Shown piece by piece: positions 9,701 through 17,816 of a stretch of 43,623 nt of DNA. This DNA comes from a bacterium (GTDB lineage: Bacteria; Gemmatimonadota; Gemmatimonadetes; Gemmatimonadales; Gemmatimonadaceae): positions 1 to 43,623 of the forward strand of contig JAKAJN010000010.1 of NCBI GenBank assembly GCA_021813725.1, read 5' to 3'. The position numbers and the translations under genes were made by a program. Every line of letters begins with the position of its first letter. Within the stretch, counting starts at the first letter, position 1. The notes beneath the pieces are model-generated. The model searched no databases, was not told where the DNA came from, and saw only the letters and a list, made by a program, of their open reading frames with translations.

Positions 9701-10277
9701 CACCACGCAGCGCGCCGACCTCTCCGAAGCGCAGAAGGCGCTGCAGCAGGCGATCCGCGAGATTGACACGACGGCGCGCGAGATGTTCCTGAAGACCTTC
9801 GCCGAGGTGCGCGAACACTTCCATCGCATCTTCATGACGCTGTTCGGCGGCGGCGAGTGCGACCTGCGCCTCGAGAATCCGGAGCTGCCGCTCGACTGCG
9901 ACATCGAGATCCACGCGTCGCCGCGCGGCAAGCGCACGCAGCGCATCCACCTTCTGTCCAGCGGCGAGCGCGCGCTCGTGGCGCTCTCGCTGCTCTTCGG
10001 CATCTTCCTCACCAAGCCGAGCCCGTTCTGTCTGCTCGATGAGGTGGACGCACCGCTCGACGACCAGAACGTGGGGCGGTTCGTCAAGATGCTCAATGAG
10101 TTCAAGGTGAACACGCAGTTCATCGTGATCACGCACAACCCGCGCACGACGACCGAGGCGGCCGACGCCGTGTACGGCGTAACGATGCAGGAGCCCGGCG
10201 TGTCGTCGCTGGTGAGCGTGCGCCTGTCGGGCCAGCCGGTGGACGAGGACGCGCCGGAGGATGTGCCGGTCTCGTGA
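6768..10277 (+). CDS. smc: Chromosome segregation ATPase SMC
   Basis: 1169 residues, full family length. The GTG start directly follows the previous stop and has GGGAG about 10 bp upstream. The N-terminal head carries Walker A GPNGCGKSN (31-39). Long coiled coils (~170-510 and ~670-970) flank a hinge (~524-625) that begins GAVLGPLSDFIGADA. The C-terminal head carries the ABC signature LSSGER (1063-1068) and Walker B CLLDEVDAPLDD (D1091, E1092). SMC dimers extrude DNA loops and organise newly replicated chromosomes, normally with ScpA and ScpB, neither of which is in this window. The coiled coils are unusually rich in Ala, Arg and Glu, reflecting high GC. The TGA overlaps the next GTG by 4 nt, so all four genes of the unit are probably translationally coupled. 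Confidence 0.98.
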   Translation: MRLTRLELHGFKSFADPTDLTFNPGVTAIVGPNGCGKSNVSDAVRWVLGEQRARLLRGAKMEEVIFQGSSARKPVNIAEVSLHFSNEEGVLPIAFREVVITRRLSRSGESEYLLNRAPCRLRDIHDLLRGTGLAADVGVVIESKMIDALLSDRPDDRRELFEEAAGVGLYRDRRRSTERRLEETSADLARLDDLINEVGSQVRSLARQRKKAERHTEVMARRKSVELTLAEREMASWKEELARLDDELASLRTRVPEGEQRVHGAEHARDAAHAARAAADTARQERTRVAMQLRESQQVLQREVAVAEERHQNALARRERAEQERSEGAAFGDRLRSEWDNARAEEAQCEAAVREAAEALQQAVASEEDKRGGVAAARDGLSAAEATVREARERIHRVQLEREGAEREAGEVAQRSVVLAGERERLDEQRQLAEREFAAAAEALAIAQAAAGEATDALEAARGRSRGLGEAEASARADLRRVEEEHTALQGKLSALEGLERERVGLAPAAARLLREREQFGEGAVLGPLSDFIGADAAAAALVERFLGATVHAVVVRDRAAANAVREWHARIAPGALLLLPLDALALADEAAEADELAGRVQSEGPVRAWVRALLGKVRSLDDGTAFVDARGAVWLPGTGGGAGPLRRRAELFQLRADLQSIGARRADALAALQRVHAEVVAAEEAAAAAARADGVAQQEAQRAASTAAERERTVQRLQRDVADAVALAERLAVRQSELSVRAAEGAVRIEQETDALAAAEQRAVEAREALAVAEARQDAAREARAAGQVAHAQAEARRQVATEREERLAFEQAGAAARLEALTQELAAIDAADDELARQMIAWREDLAGRTQTLASAEQALEDAEAGVRAADAALGVAEHELDAARRDLTTAAEALHQSELRHTELGGKRAAIRERLEAEWRRPLEELLTDYIALDVDDETLRAEAEQLRAQLEALGPVNELAIEEHDETVKRLEFLTTQRADLSEAQKALQQAIREIDTTAREMFLKTFAEVREHFHRIFMTLFGGGECDLRLENPELPLDCDIEIHASPRGKRTQRIHLLSSGERALVALSLLFGIFLTKPSPFCLLDEVDAPLDDQNVGRFVKMLNEFKVNTQFIVITHNPRTTTEAADAVYGVTMQEPGVSSLVSVRLSGQPVDEDAPEDVPVS

Positions 10278-11311
10278 CGCGCACGGGCATCGCCGTTGCC
10301 ATCGCCGTTGCCACGGCGCTCGCCGGGCCGGCGTCGGCGCAGCGTACGGTGACGGTGGTCGGTCCGACCAACAATCCGCTCACCGAGGGCATCCCCGCGT
10401 TCACCATTGTCGGCGCGGGCTTCACCGCGGCCGACATGCCCCTGCGCTTCACCCTGCAGGTGGGAACCAACAATACCTTTGCCAGCGGACTCCTGACCGA
10501 CACGACCGTGGTCGCCAGCGGGACGAGCCGCACCATTGCGCCAAGCCGGCTCTTGCCCGAGAAGAGTGCCGTGTACTGGCGCGGCGTCGTGACCACAGCC
10601 GCTGGACTGCAGGTGAACTCGGCCATCGCCGGACCGTTCCTCACGGCAACGTGGCTGACGCTGGTATCGCCGAACAATCCCAACGGTTCGGTGGTCTACA
10701 GCAACCGGCCGCCGTTTACCTGGCGGTCCGCCCGCATTGATCCCTCGGCGGGTCACTGGCAGTACGAGATTCGCATTACTGCGTCGAATGGCACGACGGT
10801 GCTCGTCGGCCGGCTCGATGACACGGTGTATGTCCCCGTGCGTGACCTCGAGGGAAACACGTCGTATCGCTGGTCGGTGTCGGCGTGGACGCCGGCTGGT
10901 GATTCGACGCGCGTGCAGAGCGTCGCCTCGTTCGTGGTGCTCGATCCTTCGGTCCCGCCTGCGACCATCCTGTTTCAGAACTTCCCGAATCCGTTTCCGA
11001 ACGCGCGCGTCAGTGCGACGTGCATCTGGTTCGACCTGCGCACGGCGGCGCCGGTCGAGCTCACAATCTTCGACCTGCGCGGCAATCGCGTGCGTGCGAT
11101 CATCCCCGGCGCGTCCTTTCCCCCGCCCGCGACCCTTCAGGCCGGTCGCTACGGTCGCGCGAGCGAAGGAAGCAACACCGGGTGCGACCCTCGGCTCTCG
11201 TGGGACGGCACCGATGACTCCGGACGCACCGTCCCCACGGGCGTCTACCTGATTCGCCTGCGCGCGGATGGCGTGGAGACGTTCCGGAAGGCGCTGTTCA
11301 AGGGGAGGTAA
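10274..11311 (+). CDS. Secreted protein with FlgD/T9SS-like C-terminal domain
   Basis: 345 residues; GTG start overlaps the smc stop (GTGA). The N-terminus is a Sec signal peptide ending PASA-Q. The middle (~120-225) looks like a fibronectin-III/Ig-like fold, with PPFTWRSA and NTSYRWSVSAW. The last ~110 residues match the FlgD Ig-like / T9SS type A sorting-like domain: FQNFPNPFPNA, VELTIFDLRGNRVRAI, SWDGTDDSGRTVPTGVYLIRLRADG and a basic C-terminal tail. In Bacteroidota this module directs type IX secretion; in other phyla its job is uncertain, and no T9SS gene is in the window. Co-expression with smc is implied by the overlap, but no functional link is evident. Confidence 0.8.
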   Translation: MTRTGIAVAIAVATALAGPASAQRTVTVVGPTNNPLTEGIPAFTIVGAGFTAADMPLRFTLQVGTNNTFASGLLTDTTVVASGTSRTIAPSRLLPEKSAVYWRGVVTTAAGLQVNSAIAGPFLTATWLTLVSPNNPNGSVVYSNRPPFTWRSARIDPSAGHWQYEIRITASNGTTVLVGRLDDTVYVPVRDLEGNTSYRWSVSAWTPAGDSTRVQSVASFVVLDPSVPPATILFQNFPNPFPNARVSATCIWFDLRTAAPVELTIFDLRGNRVRAIIPGASFPPPATLQAGRYGRASEGSNTGCDPRLSWDGTDDSGRTVPTGVYLIRLRADGVETFRKALFKGR

Positions 11312-11329
11312 CAGAGGGCATCGAACGAC

Positions 11330-11352
11330 GGCGGACGCCAGAATGGTCCGCC
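11330..11352 (+). terminator. Weak hairpin after the smc unit
   Basis: A 7-bp stem GGCGGAC (11330-11336) / GTCCGCC (11346-11352) with a 9-nt loop, 18 bp after the stop codon. No clear T-tract follows. The rest of the 129-bp gap before aroF shows no strong promoter. Confidence 0.4.
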
Positions 11353-11440
11353 GATCTGCAAATCCTCCCCCGGACCAGCCATATTTCTAGATTCCGACGC
11401 TGTTGCACCGCGCCGCGCCGTTCTTTGACAGGGATCCGCA

Positions 11441-12475
11441 ATGCTTGTAGTGATGCACGCCACCGCGACGAGCGCCGACATCGAGCGCGTCTGCACCGCC
11501 ATCAGCGACATGGGATACCAGCCGCTGCCGATGCCGGGCGCGCAGCGTACCACTGTCGGCCTCGTCGGCAACGACCGGCGCGTGGACGGCTCGCATATCG
11601 AGGCGCTTCCGGGTGTCGCAGAGATCATCTACGTCTCGAGCCCGTTCAAGCAGGTCTCCCGCGAGTGGCGCAGCGACAACACGCTCGTCACCATCGCCCC
11701 GGGCGTGACGTTCGGCGGCACCGATGTGCCGGTCATCGCCGGCCCGTGCTCGGTGGAGAGCGAAAAGCAGATTCTCGAGGCGGCGCGGATGGTGCGCGAT
11801 GCCGGCGCCGTCGCCCTGCGCGGCGGCGCGTTCAAGCCGCGGTCCTCGCCGTACTCATTCCAGGGGTTGGGCAAGGAAGGGCTCGCTCTGCTCCGCCGCG
11901 CCAAGGAGGAGACGGGTCTCGCCATCGTCACCGAGGCGATGGATGACGAAGGGGCGCAGCTCGTCGCCGAGTACGCCGACTGCATCCAGATCGGCGCGCG
12001 CAACATGCAGAACTACTCCCTGCTGAAGACGGTCGGGAAGATGCGCACGCCGGTGATGCTGAAGCGCGGCATGGCCGCGACCGTGCAGGAGCTGCTGCTC
12101 AGCGCGGAGTACATCCTGTCCGAGGGCAACGACCAGGTGATTCTCTGCGAGCGCGGCGTGCGCACCTGGGATCCGTCGTCGCGCAACATGTTCGACCTGA
12201 ATGCCATACCCGCGGTGCAGAAGCTGTCGCACCTGCCAATCATCGCCGACCCGAGCCACGGGACGGGCGTGCGCGACCGCGTGCCGCCGATGGCGCGCGC
12301 GGCCATCGCCGCCGGCGCCGACGGCCTGCTGATCGAGGTGCACCCCGATCCGAACCGCGCGCTCAGCGACGGCGCGCAGTCGCTCTTCCCGCAGCAGTTC
12401 TCCGACCTGATGCGAGAGCTGGGATCGATTGCCGGCGCCATCGGGCGTCGCATCTCCGCGCTCCCGGCGCGCTGA
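11441..12475 (+). CDS. aroF: 3-deoxy-7-phosphoheptulonate synthase (DAHP synthase, AroF/Thermotoga type)
   Basis: 344 residues from ATG 11441, with AGGGA 7 bp upstream. It condenses phosphoenolpyruvate and erythrose 4-phosphate, the first step of the shikimate pathway. Residues ~1-70 form the ferredoxin-like/ACT-type regulatory domain found in Thermotoga-type enzymes. The TIM barrel shows [61 protein letters not shown] and IADPSHGTG; the conserved Cys, His, Glu and Asp metal ligands lie in these motifs. The N-terminal domain usually gives feedback control by an aromatic amino acid. It ends 1 bp before the LolA-like gene, a chance partner by function. Confidence 0.95.
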   Translation: MLVVMHATATSADIERVCTAISDMGYQPLPMPGAQRTTVGLVGNDRRVDGSHIEALPGVAEIIYVSSPFKQVSREWRSDNTLVTIAPGVTFGGTDVPVIAGPCSVESEKQILEAARMVRDAGAVALRGGAFKPRSSPYSFQGLGKEGLALLRRAKEETGLAIVTEAMDDEGAQLVAEYADCIQIGARNMQNYSLLKTVGKMRTPVMLKRGMAATVQELLLSAEYILSEGNDQVILCERGVRTWDPSSRNMFDLNAIPAVQKLSHLPIIADPSHGTGVRDRVPPMARAAIAAGADGLLIEVHPDPNRALSDGAQSLFPQQFSDLMRELGSIAGAIGRRISALPAR

Positions 12476-12476
12476 C

Positions 12477-13217
12477 ATGTCAACGGCGGCGCACGTGATG
12501 CGCGCCGCGCGGCGCCGCGCGGCGGCCGTCGTGGTGGGCGGAGTCATCTTCGCTGGCGCCGCCTCGGATGCACGCGCACAACTCGCCCGCGACTCGGCCG
12601 CCGCGATGATGCTCTACCGCGAGACGGCGGCCAGGTTCGCCGCCGCGCGAACCATGCGTGCCACATTCGAGCAGATGCTTCTGAGCCCGATCAGCAAGGA
12701 GCCGCGTACCTCGCGCGGCGAGTTGATGCAGCGCCTGCCGAACCGCTTCGCGTTCCGATTCACCAGCCCGGCGGGCGACGCCATCGTCTCCGACGGCGAG
12801 GCGCTCTGGGTGTACGTGCCGAGCACGGCCAAGGGGCAGGTGCTCAAGCTCCCACGCGAACTTGGCAGCGCCTTTGACGTCGTCGTCCGCCTGCTCGCCA
12901 ACCCCGATGATCGCGAGACCGTGCAGGTGGTGCCGGAATTCGGCGCCGCACCGCAGAGCACGGTGACGACGTTCGCGCTCGCGCCGCGCGCGGCCGGGGC
13001 GCCCTTCCAGCGCGCCCGAATCTCCATCGGCCGGGACCGCCTGGTCCGGCAGATCGAGATCATCGAGCCCGGGGGATTGAAGCGCGTCCTGACGTTCAGC
13101 AACATGCGGCTCGGCGCGACACTTCCAAGAGGCGCATTCGTGTTCAACGTGCCGCCGGGCGTTCGCGTCATTGATCAGGCCGCGCTGATGGGTCCGGGCG
13201 CGCCACGCCGCCCCTGA
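12477..13217 (+). CDS. lolA: LolA-like outer-membrane lipoprotein carrier
   Basis: 246 residues from ATG 12477, which begins 1 bp after the aroF stop; ATG 12498 is an alternative that gives a cleaner signal peptide ending DARA-Q. LolA carries lipoproteins across the periplasm from LolCDE to the outer membrane. Visible family features are the N-terminal helix with MRATFEQMLLSP, then SRGELMQRLPNRFAFRFTSP, DGEALWVYVPSTAKGQV, and later FSNMRLGATLPRGAFVFNVPPGVRVI. Sequence similarity between LolA members is low, so a related LolA-fold protein such as a LptA/RseB-like or DUF2092-type protein is possible, but the order of strands fits LolA best. At least three predicted lipoproteins in this window could be clients. 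Confidence 0.8.
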   Translation: MSTAAHVMRAARRRAAAVVVGGVIFAGAASDARAQLARDSAAAMMLYRETAARFAAARTMRATFEQMLLSPISKEPRTSRGELMQRLPNRFAFRFTSPAGDAIVSDGEALWVYVPSTAKGQVLKLPRELGSAFDVVVRLLANPDDRETVQVVPEFGAAPQSTVTTFALAPRAAGAPFQRARISIGRDRLVRQIEIIEPGGLKRVLTFSNMRLGATLPRGAFVFNVPPGVRVIDQAALMGPGAPRRP

Positions 13218-13234
13218 TTTCTCCCGAGGTTCGC

Positions 13235-15385
13235 ATGCGTCTCACGCTGGCCCTCTCCGCCGTCGCATTCGTGATCCCAACGACCCGCGCAACGGCGCAA
13301 CTCGACGCGCCGGAACTCTGGCGTCAGGTGGAGATTGTTCGCACCACCACCGGCGTCCCGCACGTCCGCGCCGAGAACCTGCGCGCCGCGGGGTACGCGC
13401 TGGGATGGCTGATGGCCGAGGATTACGGTCCGCGCACGGCGATGGGCGTCCTGCGTTCCTCGGCGCGAATGGGACTCGTGTTCGGCCGAGACAGCATGGA
13501 GACCGATTTCCTCGAGCGCATCTCGCACGATGCCGCCATCGAGAGCTATCCCCGCCTGTTGCCAGGCACGCGCGACGTGTACGAGGGATTTGCCGTCGGG
13601 CTCAACCGCTTCATCGCGCTCCATCGCGACGAGTATCCCGCCGGGATGCCGACAGACTTCACCGGCTACGACATCCTCGCCGGCGACATGGGCGGCCCCG
13701 CCTACAGCGCAGTGCGCCGATTCCTCTCGCGGCTCGACCCGCAGCAGTTTCCGCCGGAGCCGCGCCGCTTTGGCGGGCCGCCGAGCGAGGGAGACAACGA
13801 AATCGCGCCGGACAATGTCGGGTCCAACGCGTGGGCCTTTGCGCCCAGCCGCACCAAGAGCGGCAAGGCGATCCTGCTGCGCAATCCGCACCTCGCGTGG
13901 AACTCGGGCTACTACGAGGCGCAGGTCACGGTGCCGGGCGTCCTCGACTTCTACGGCGACTTTCGCATCGGCGGCCCGCTCACCCTGATCGGCGGCTTCA
14001 ACCGGCACCTTGGCTGGTCTACCACCAACAATGCGCAGCGCCTGCACGAGTTCTACGTCCTCGACGCCGACCCGGCGCAGGCGGACCACTATCGCATTGA
14101 CGGCACCTCGCTGCCGCTTCAGCATCGTACGGTAACCGTTACTTACCGTAATGGTGCCGGCCTTGCGTCGGAGACCCGCGAGTTCTGGTTCACCAACGCC
14201 GGCCCGGTCATTCATCGCGCCAACGGGAAGATCTACATCCTGAAGTCCGCCAATGACGGCGAGTATCGCAACGGCGAGCAGTTCCTGCGGCTGATGCAGG
14301 CCGCCTCGCTGGACGAGTGGAAGGCGGCGATGCGCCTGCACGCCCGCAGCACGTCGAACTTCACGTACGCCGACGGCGCCGGGAACATCCTGATGGTGTG
14401 GAACGCGGCGCTCCCCAACCTGCCGCACGCGGCCGGCGGCGACACGGTCGCCATTCCCGTGGCGCGCACCAATGACATGTGGACGCAGTATGTCCCGTGG
14501 GATTCGCTGCCGCAGTTCCTGAACCCCAGGGGCGGCTACGTGCACCAGGAGAACAGCTCGCCGCACTTCACCAACCTGCGCGAGCCCGTCGACACCACCA
14601 ACCGCTATCCGGGATTCGAGAAACCGTCGCTGTCGCTGCGCTCACAGCTGGCCCTGCAACTCGTGGGCGGCACCAACAAGGTGAGTCTCGAAGACGTGGT
14701 GAAGCTCAAGCACTCGTACCGGATGCTCCTCGCCGATCGCGTGAAGCCGGACCTCCTTGCCGCCGTGAAGGCAACGAACCCGACGGGCGACGTGGCGTCG
14801 GCGCTCGCCCTGCTCGACGGTTGGGACAACACGGCGGCGCCTGAAGCAAAGGGGGCGATGCTCTTCGAGGTGTGGTGGATGCGCTACAGCCAGGGGCTCG
14901 CCGACTCCCTGCGCTACGCCACACGCTGGAGCTCGGCCGACCCGACCCGCACGCCCATCGGCCTGTCGCAGCCGACACGCGCGGCCGAGGCGTTCACGTG
15001 GGCCGTGGCCGAGACGGCGCGGCGATACGGGGCGTACGACGTCGCCTGGGGCGATGTGCATCGCGTTCGCCGTGGGCCGGTGGACGTTCCCGTGGGCGGC
15101 TGCGGCGGTGCGCTCGGTTGCTTCCGTGTCCTCAACTTTGCGCGCGAGCCCGACGGCAAGCTCGCGGCCAATGGCGGCGACGGCTGGGTGCTCGCGGTGG
15201 AGTTCGGCGACACGCCGCGCGCCTACTCCGCGCTCGCCTACGGCAGCAGTTCGCGACCGGAATCGCCGTGGTACTCCACGCAGGCCGAGCTCTTTGCCAA
15301 GGGAGAGCTGAAGCCAGTCGCGTTCACTGCGACGGACGTCGACAAGGCGGCGGTGCTCAGGTACCGGCCCGGAGAAATGAAATAG
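13235..15385 (+). CDS. Penicillin-acylase-family N-terminal nucleophile hydrolase
   Basis: 716 residues from ATG 13235, with CGAGG upstream. A signal peptide ends near TRATA-Q. The family makes a precursor that cuts itself to expose an N-terminal Ser; here the site is VGSNAW with Ser197 as nucleophile after Gly196. Further family marks are LLRNPHLAWNSGYYEAQV, the IGGFNRHLGWSTTNNA oxyanion region and late GDVHRVRRG and GGDGWVLAVEFG. Members cleave amide bonds of penicillins, acyl-homoserine lactones or other N-acyl compounds; the sequence does not decide which. Length is close to known quorum-quenching acylases, but that use is only a possibility. It ends inside a long inverted repeat shared with the convergent protease gene. 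Confidence 0.92.
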   Translation: MRLTLALSAVAFVIPTTRATAQLDAPELWRQVEIVRTTTGVPHVRAENLRAAGYALGWLMAEDYGPRTAMGVLRSSARMGLVFGRDSMETDFLERISHDAAIESYPRLLPGTRDVYEGFAVGLNRFIALHRDEYPAGMPTDFTGYDILAGDMGGPAYSAVRRFLSRLDPQQFPPEPRRFGGPPSEGDNEIAPDNVGSNAWAFAPSRTKSGKAILLRNPHLAWNSGYYEAQVTVPGVLDFYGDFRIGGPLTLIGGFNRHLGWSTTNNAQRLHEFYVLDADPAQADHYRIDGTSLPLQHRTVTVTYRNGAGLASETREFWFTNAGPVIHRANGKIYILKSANDGEYRNGEQFLRLMQAASLDEWKAAMRLHARSTSNFTYADGAGNILMVWNAALPNLPHAAGGDTVAIPVARTNDMWTQYVPWDSLPQFLNPRGGYVHQENSSPHFTNLREPVDTTNRYPGFEKPSLSLRSQLALQLVGGTNKVSLEDVVKLKHSYRMLLADRVKPDLLAAVKATNPTGDVASALALLDGWDNTAAPEAKGAMLFEVWWMRYSQGLADSLRYATRWSSADPTRTPIGLSQPTRAAEAFTWAVAETARRYGAYDVAWGDVHRVRRGPVDVPVGGCGGALGCFRVLNFAREPDGKLAANGGDGWVLAVEFGDTPRAYSALAYGSSSRPESPWYSTQAELFAKGELKPVAFTATDVDKAAVLRYRPGEMK

Positions 15386-15532
15386 AGGATTTGGACCGAG
15401 GATTGCGATTCAGGAGTGCGATGCAGGAGTCGGACCAGCGATCGGGGCGTCGCAGCATCAGCCGCGGCGCCCCAATCGCCAGTCGAATTCCTCAGTCGAG
15501 ATCCCGAATCGCAATCCTCGGTCCAGAGCCTC
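15385..15532. repeat. 148-bp imperfect inverted repeat between convergent genes
   Basis: The outer arms are 15385-15411 and 15506-15532: 27 nt, 25 complementary, with 20 consecutive pairs. An inner stem pairs 15439-15449 with 15468-15478 (11 bp, one mismatch) around GGGGCG/CGCCCC. The left arm begins at the last base of the acylase stop and the right arm ends 3 bp before the ctpA stop, so the structure fills the gap between two convergent genes and could terminate both. Its words AGGATTTGGA, GGATTGCGATTC and TGCGAT recur at 3840-3890. No transposase or target duplication is seen. Confidence 0.7.
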
Positions 15533-15534
15533 CA

Positions 15535-17124
15535 CTATTTCGCAGTACTGTCTTCTCCCGCCCAAGCCAGCACCTCCTTCGGGTCCGTCACCTTGCGCAG
15601 CAGCGACGCCGCGCGCTGCACCACTTTGTCGTGACGCGCCGAACGCCGGCCAGCATAGGCGAGACCGAACGCCTGGCGCGCCAGCTCGTTGCCGAGCTGC
15701 CGGTCCACCAGCGTGCTCGCATCGTCATACATAATGCGCGGCACATCAACGCCCCTGCGCACGGCCATCGTCCACAGGCCGTCGCGCTCCACTGCAGTCA
15801 CGACAAACGAGGAGTCGCGGACGACACCGCGTCGCACTTCGGCAGCGGCAAAGTCCTTGAGCACCTCGCGGAACTTCGGAGCGCCCGCCCCGAGCGCGAG
15901 CACGAAGGCGCGCTCGGCGGGCACCGGCACCGAATCGCCCGCCAGCAAGTCAGGCGCAATGCCGCCACCGCCGAAGACCTTCCGCCCCGCGTCTGTCTTG
16001 AAGACCGGCCGCTCGGCGCGATCGTTGATCTGACGCGGCAGGCCGTCATCCGTGACCCGCGCCGGCCGGCTGATGCTGCGTCCCGAGGGCGTGTACCAGC
16101 GCGCCGTGGTCAGCTTGAGTCCGCCGCCGCCCTCGAGTTCGAAGACGTTCTGTGCGCTCCCCTTGCCGTACGATGTGCGCCCCAGCACCAGCGCGCGATC
16201 GTGGTCCTGCAGCGCGCCGGCCACGATCTCTGCGGCGCTCGCCGTTCCGGCGTTCACGACGACCGCCATCGGCAAACGCGGCCAGCGCTGCTCGGCGCTG
16301 TCCACGTAGGCGATCTGACGCCGCTGGCCCCGCGAGCGCACTTCGACGATTTCCTGTCCCTTGTCGAGAAAGAGATCCGCGATCGCGACGCCCTGATTGA
16401 GCAGGCCGCCCGGGTTGTTGCGCAAATCGAGAATCAGTGACCGGGCCCCCGCCGCCCCGAGCGAGTCCACCGTGCGCGTCAGTTCCTGGCGCGCCGAGTC
16501 GCTGAACGTCGACAGGAGCACATATCCCACGCCGCCGTCGAGCACGAAGGCGCGCGAGATGGACGGCACGTGGATCTCGCCGCGCGTCAGCTCGAAGGGA
16601 ATCCGCGTGCTCCCCCGCTCCACCGCGAGGCGCAACCGCGTGCCGGGCGCGCCGCGCATCGCATTGCGGGCCTCCTCGATGGTCCAGCCGCGCATGGAGT
16701 GGCCTTCCGTCTCGATCAGCCGGTCGCCCACCTGGACGCCCGCATGTTCGGCCGGTGAATTGGGGCGCACCCCCATCACCACCACGTATCCTTCGCGACG
16801 GTCGGGCTGAATGCCGACGCCGCTGTAGAGGCCGGACGTCGCCTCAGTGAGGCGCTTGAGGCGGTCGGGCGGCAGGTACGTGCTGTTCGGGTCGCCGAGT
16901 TCATCGACGAGACCAATGGCCGCACGGCGCCACAATTCGTCCACCGAGAGCGAGTCCACATAACTCTCGCGCACGCGCTCCATCACCGAGGCGAGCAGTC
17001 GCGCCCCGCTCACATCAGGTCGCGTCGAGCGCCGGAGCGCACGCTGCACGAGCCAACCGCCGGCGATGGCGCCGGCCGCGAGCACAAGAAGGGTGATGAT
17101 GAGTCGGTTGCGGCGCACAAGCAT
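15535..17124 (-). CDS. ctpA: S41 C-terminal processing protease (CtpA/Prc-like)
   Basis: 529 residues. An N-terminal membrane anchor (~8-30) is followed by a helical region, a PDZ domain (~100-175, with GVRPNSPAEHAGVQVGDRL) and the S41 catalytic core. The Ser/Lys dyad is S296 in GTASAAEI and K321 in TSYGKGSAQ. DLRNNPGGLL precedes it, as in the family. These proteases act on periplasmic or secreted proteins, often lytic enzymes or stress-signalling proteins. The C-terminal ~170 residues extend past the core and are not assigned. It is the last gene of the rpmE-prfA-prmC-ylbF-tmk unit, 36 bp after tmk, and ends at the inverted repeat. Confidence 0.95.
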   Translation of the reverse strand: MLVRRNRLIITLLVLAAGAIAGGWLVQRALRRSTRPDVSGARLLASVMERVRESYVDSLSVDELWRRAAIGLVDELGDPNSTYLPPDRLKRLTEATSGLYSGVGIQPDRREGYVVVMGVRPNSPAEHAGVQVGDRLIETEGHSMRGWTIEEARNAMRGAPGTRLRLAVERGSTRIPFELTRGEIHVPSISRAFVLDGGVGYVLLSTFSDSARQELTRTVDSLGAAGARSLILDLRNNPGGLLNQGVAIADLFLDKGQEIVEVRSRGQRRQIAYVDSAEQRWPRLPMAVVVNAGTASAAEIVAGALQDHDRALVLGRTSYGKGSAQNVFELEGGGGLKLTTARWYTPSGRSISRPARVTDDGLPRQINDRAERPVFKTDAGRKVFGGGGIAPDLLAGDSVPVPAERAFVLALGAGAPKFREVLKDFAAAEVRRGVVRDSSFVVTAVERDGLWTMAVRRGVDVPRIMYDDASTLVDRQLGNELARQAFGLAYAGRRSARHDKVVQRAASLLRKVTDPKEVLAWAGEDSTAK

Positions 17125-17160
17125 CCTACGCCAAACGGGGGGACAAGGTGCCAGCCGGCA

Positions 17161-17811
17161 TCAACCCTGCACCTCGGGACAGGCCGCCGCAACTGCCTGC
17201 CAGACTCTTTCCTCCACCCGCGCCACGTCGTCGTCGGCCGCCACGGCGACAATCGGCCCGCACTCGGGATGCGTGGCCTGCCAGGCCGGGTCGGCGAAGC
17301 GACCGAACGCCGCCTCCACGCGATTGTGGAAGGCGCGCTCCGCCTGCTCCATCCGGTCGGCGGCACCGCGCTGCGCCGCACGCGACAATCCCATCTCCAC
17401 GGAGAGCGTGAGCAGGAGCGTCACGTCGGGCACCAAGGCGCCCGTGGCGAAGGCATTGGCGCCGCGCACCTCGTCTTCGGGCAGTCCGCGTCCCCCCACC
17501 TGGTAGGCGTACGTGCTCAGGAAGAAGCGATCGAGCAGGACGATCTCGCCGCGCGCGAGCGCCGGGCGCACCTGCTCGTCCACGAGCGCCGCGCGCGACG
17601 CCATGAAGAGCAGGGCCTCGGTCCGCGGTGGAATCAGCGCACCCGGGCGCAGCAGCAGCTCGCGAATCTCGTCACCCACGGGCGTGCCACCTGGCTCACG
17701 CAGCGAGCGCACACGCGCCCCGTGCCGCCCGAGCCGCAACGCGAGGCGCTCGAGCTGGGTCGTCTTCCCCGCCCCTTCGACGCCTTCGAAGACGATCAGC
17801 CGACCGGGCAC
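17161..17811 (-). CDS. tmk: Thymidylate kinase
   Basis: 216 residues from GTG 17811, which follows the ylbF stop by 5 bp; a longer frame upstream overlaps ylbF and lacks family similarity. It phosphorylates dTMP to dTDP for DNA synthesis. P-loop FEGVEGAGKTTQ (8-19), the REPGGTPVGDEIR segment that binds the nucleotide, LLFMASRAALVDEQV, and DRFFLSTYAYQVGGRG (the DR motif) are all present. Length matches the family (~205-215). It sits inside a translation/processing unit, and its 3' end lies 36 bp before ctpA. Confidence 0.96.
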   Translation of the reverse strand: MPGRLIVFEGVEGAGKTTQLERLALRLGRHGARVRSLREPGGTPVGDEIRELLLRPGALIPPRTEALLFMASRAALVDEQVRPALARGEIVLLDRFFLSTYAYQVGGRGLPEDEVRGANAFATGALVPDVTLLLTLSVEMGLSRAAQRGAADRMEQAERAFHNRVEAAFGRFADPAWQATHPECGPIVAVAADDDVARVEERVWQAVAAACPEVQG

Positions 17812-17816
17812 CGGCG

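Noticed and set aside
6471-10136. A 1221-codon open frame antisense to smc
   Set aside because: It mirrors the high-GC codon pattern of smc, has no recognisable domain, and runs into the neighbouring gene. smc itself has all family motifs.
11425-11430. TTGACA box just before aroF
   Set aside because: It ends 10 bp before the ATG, leaving no room for a -10 and start site; chance match.
15385-15532. Insertion sequence or attachment site
   Set aside because: No transposase, integrase or target duplication is visible; the inverted repeat fits a bidirectional terminator or decayed repeat better.
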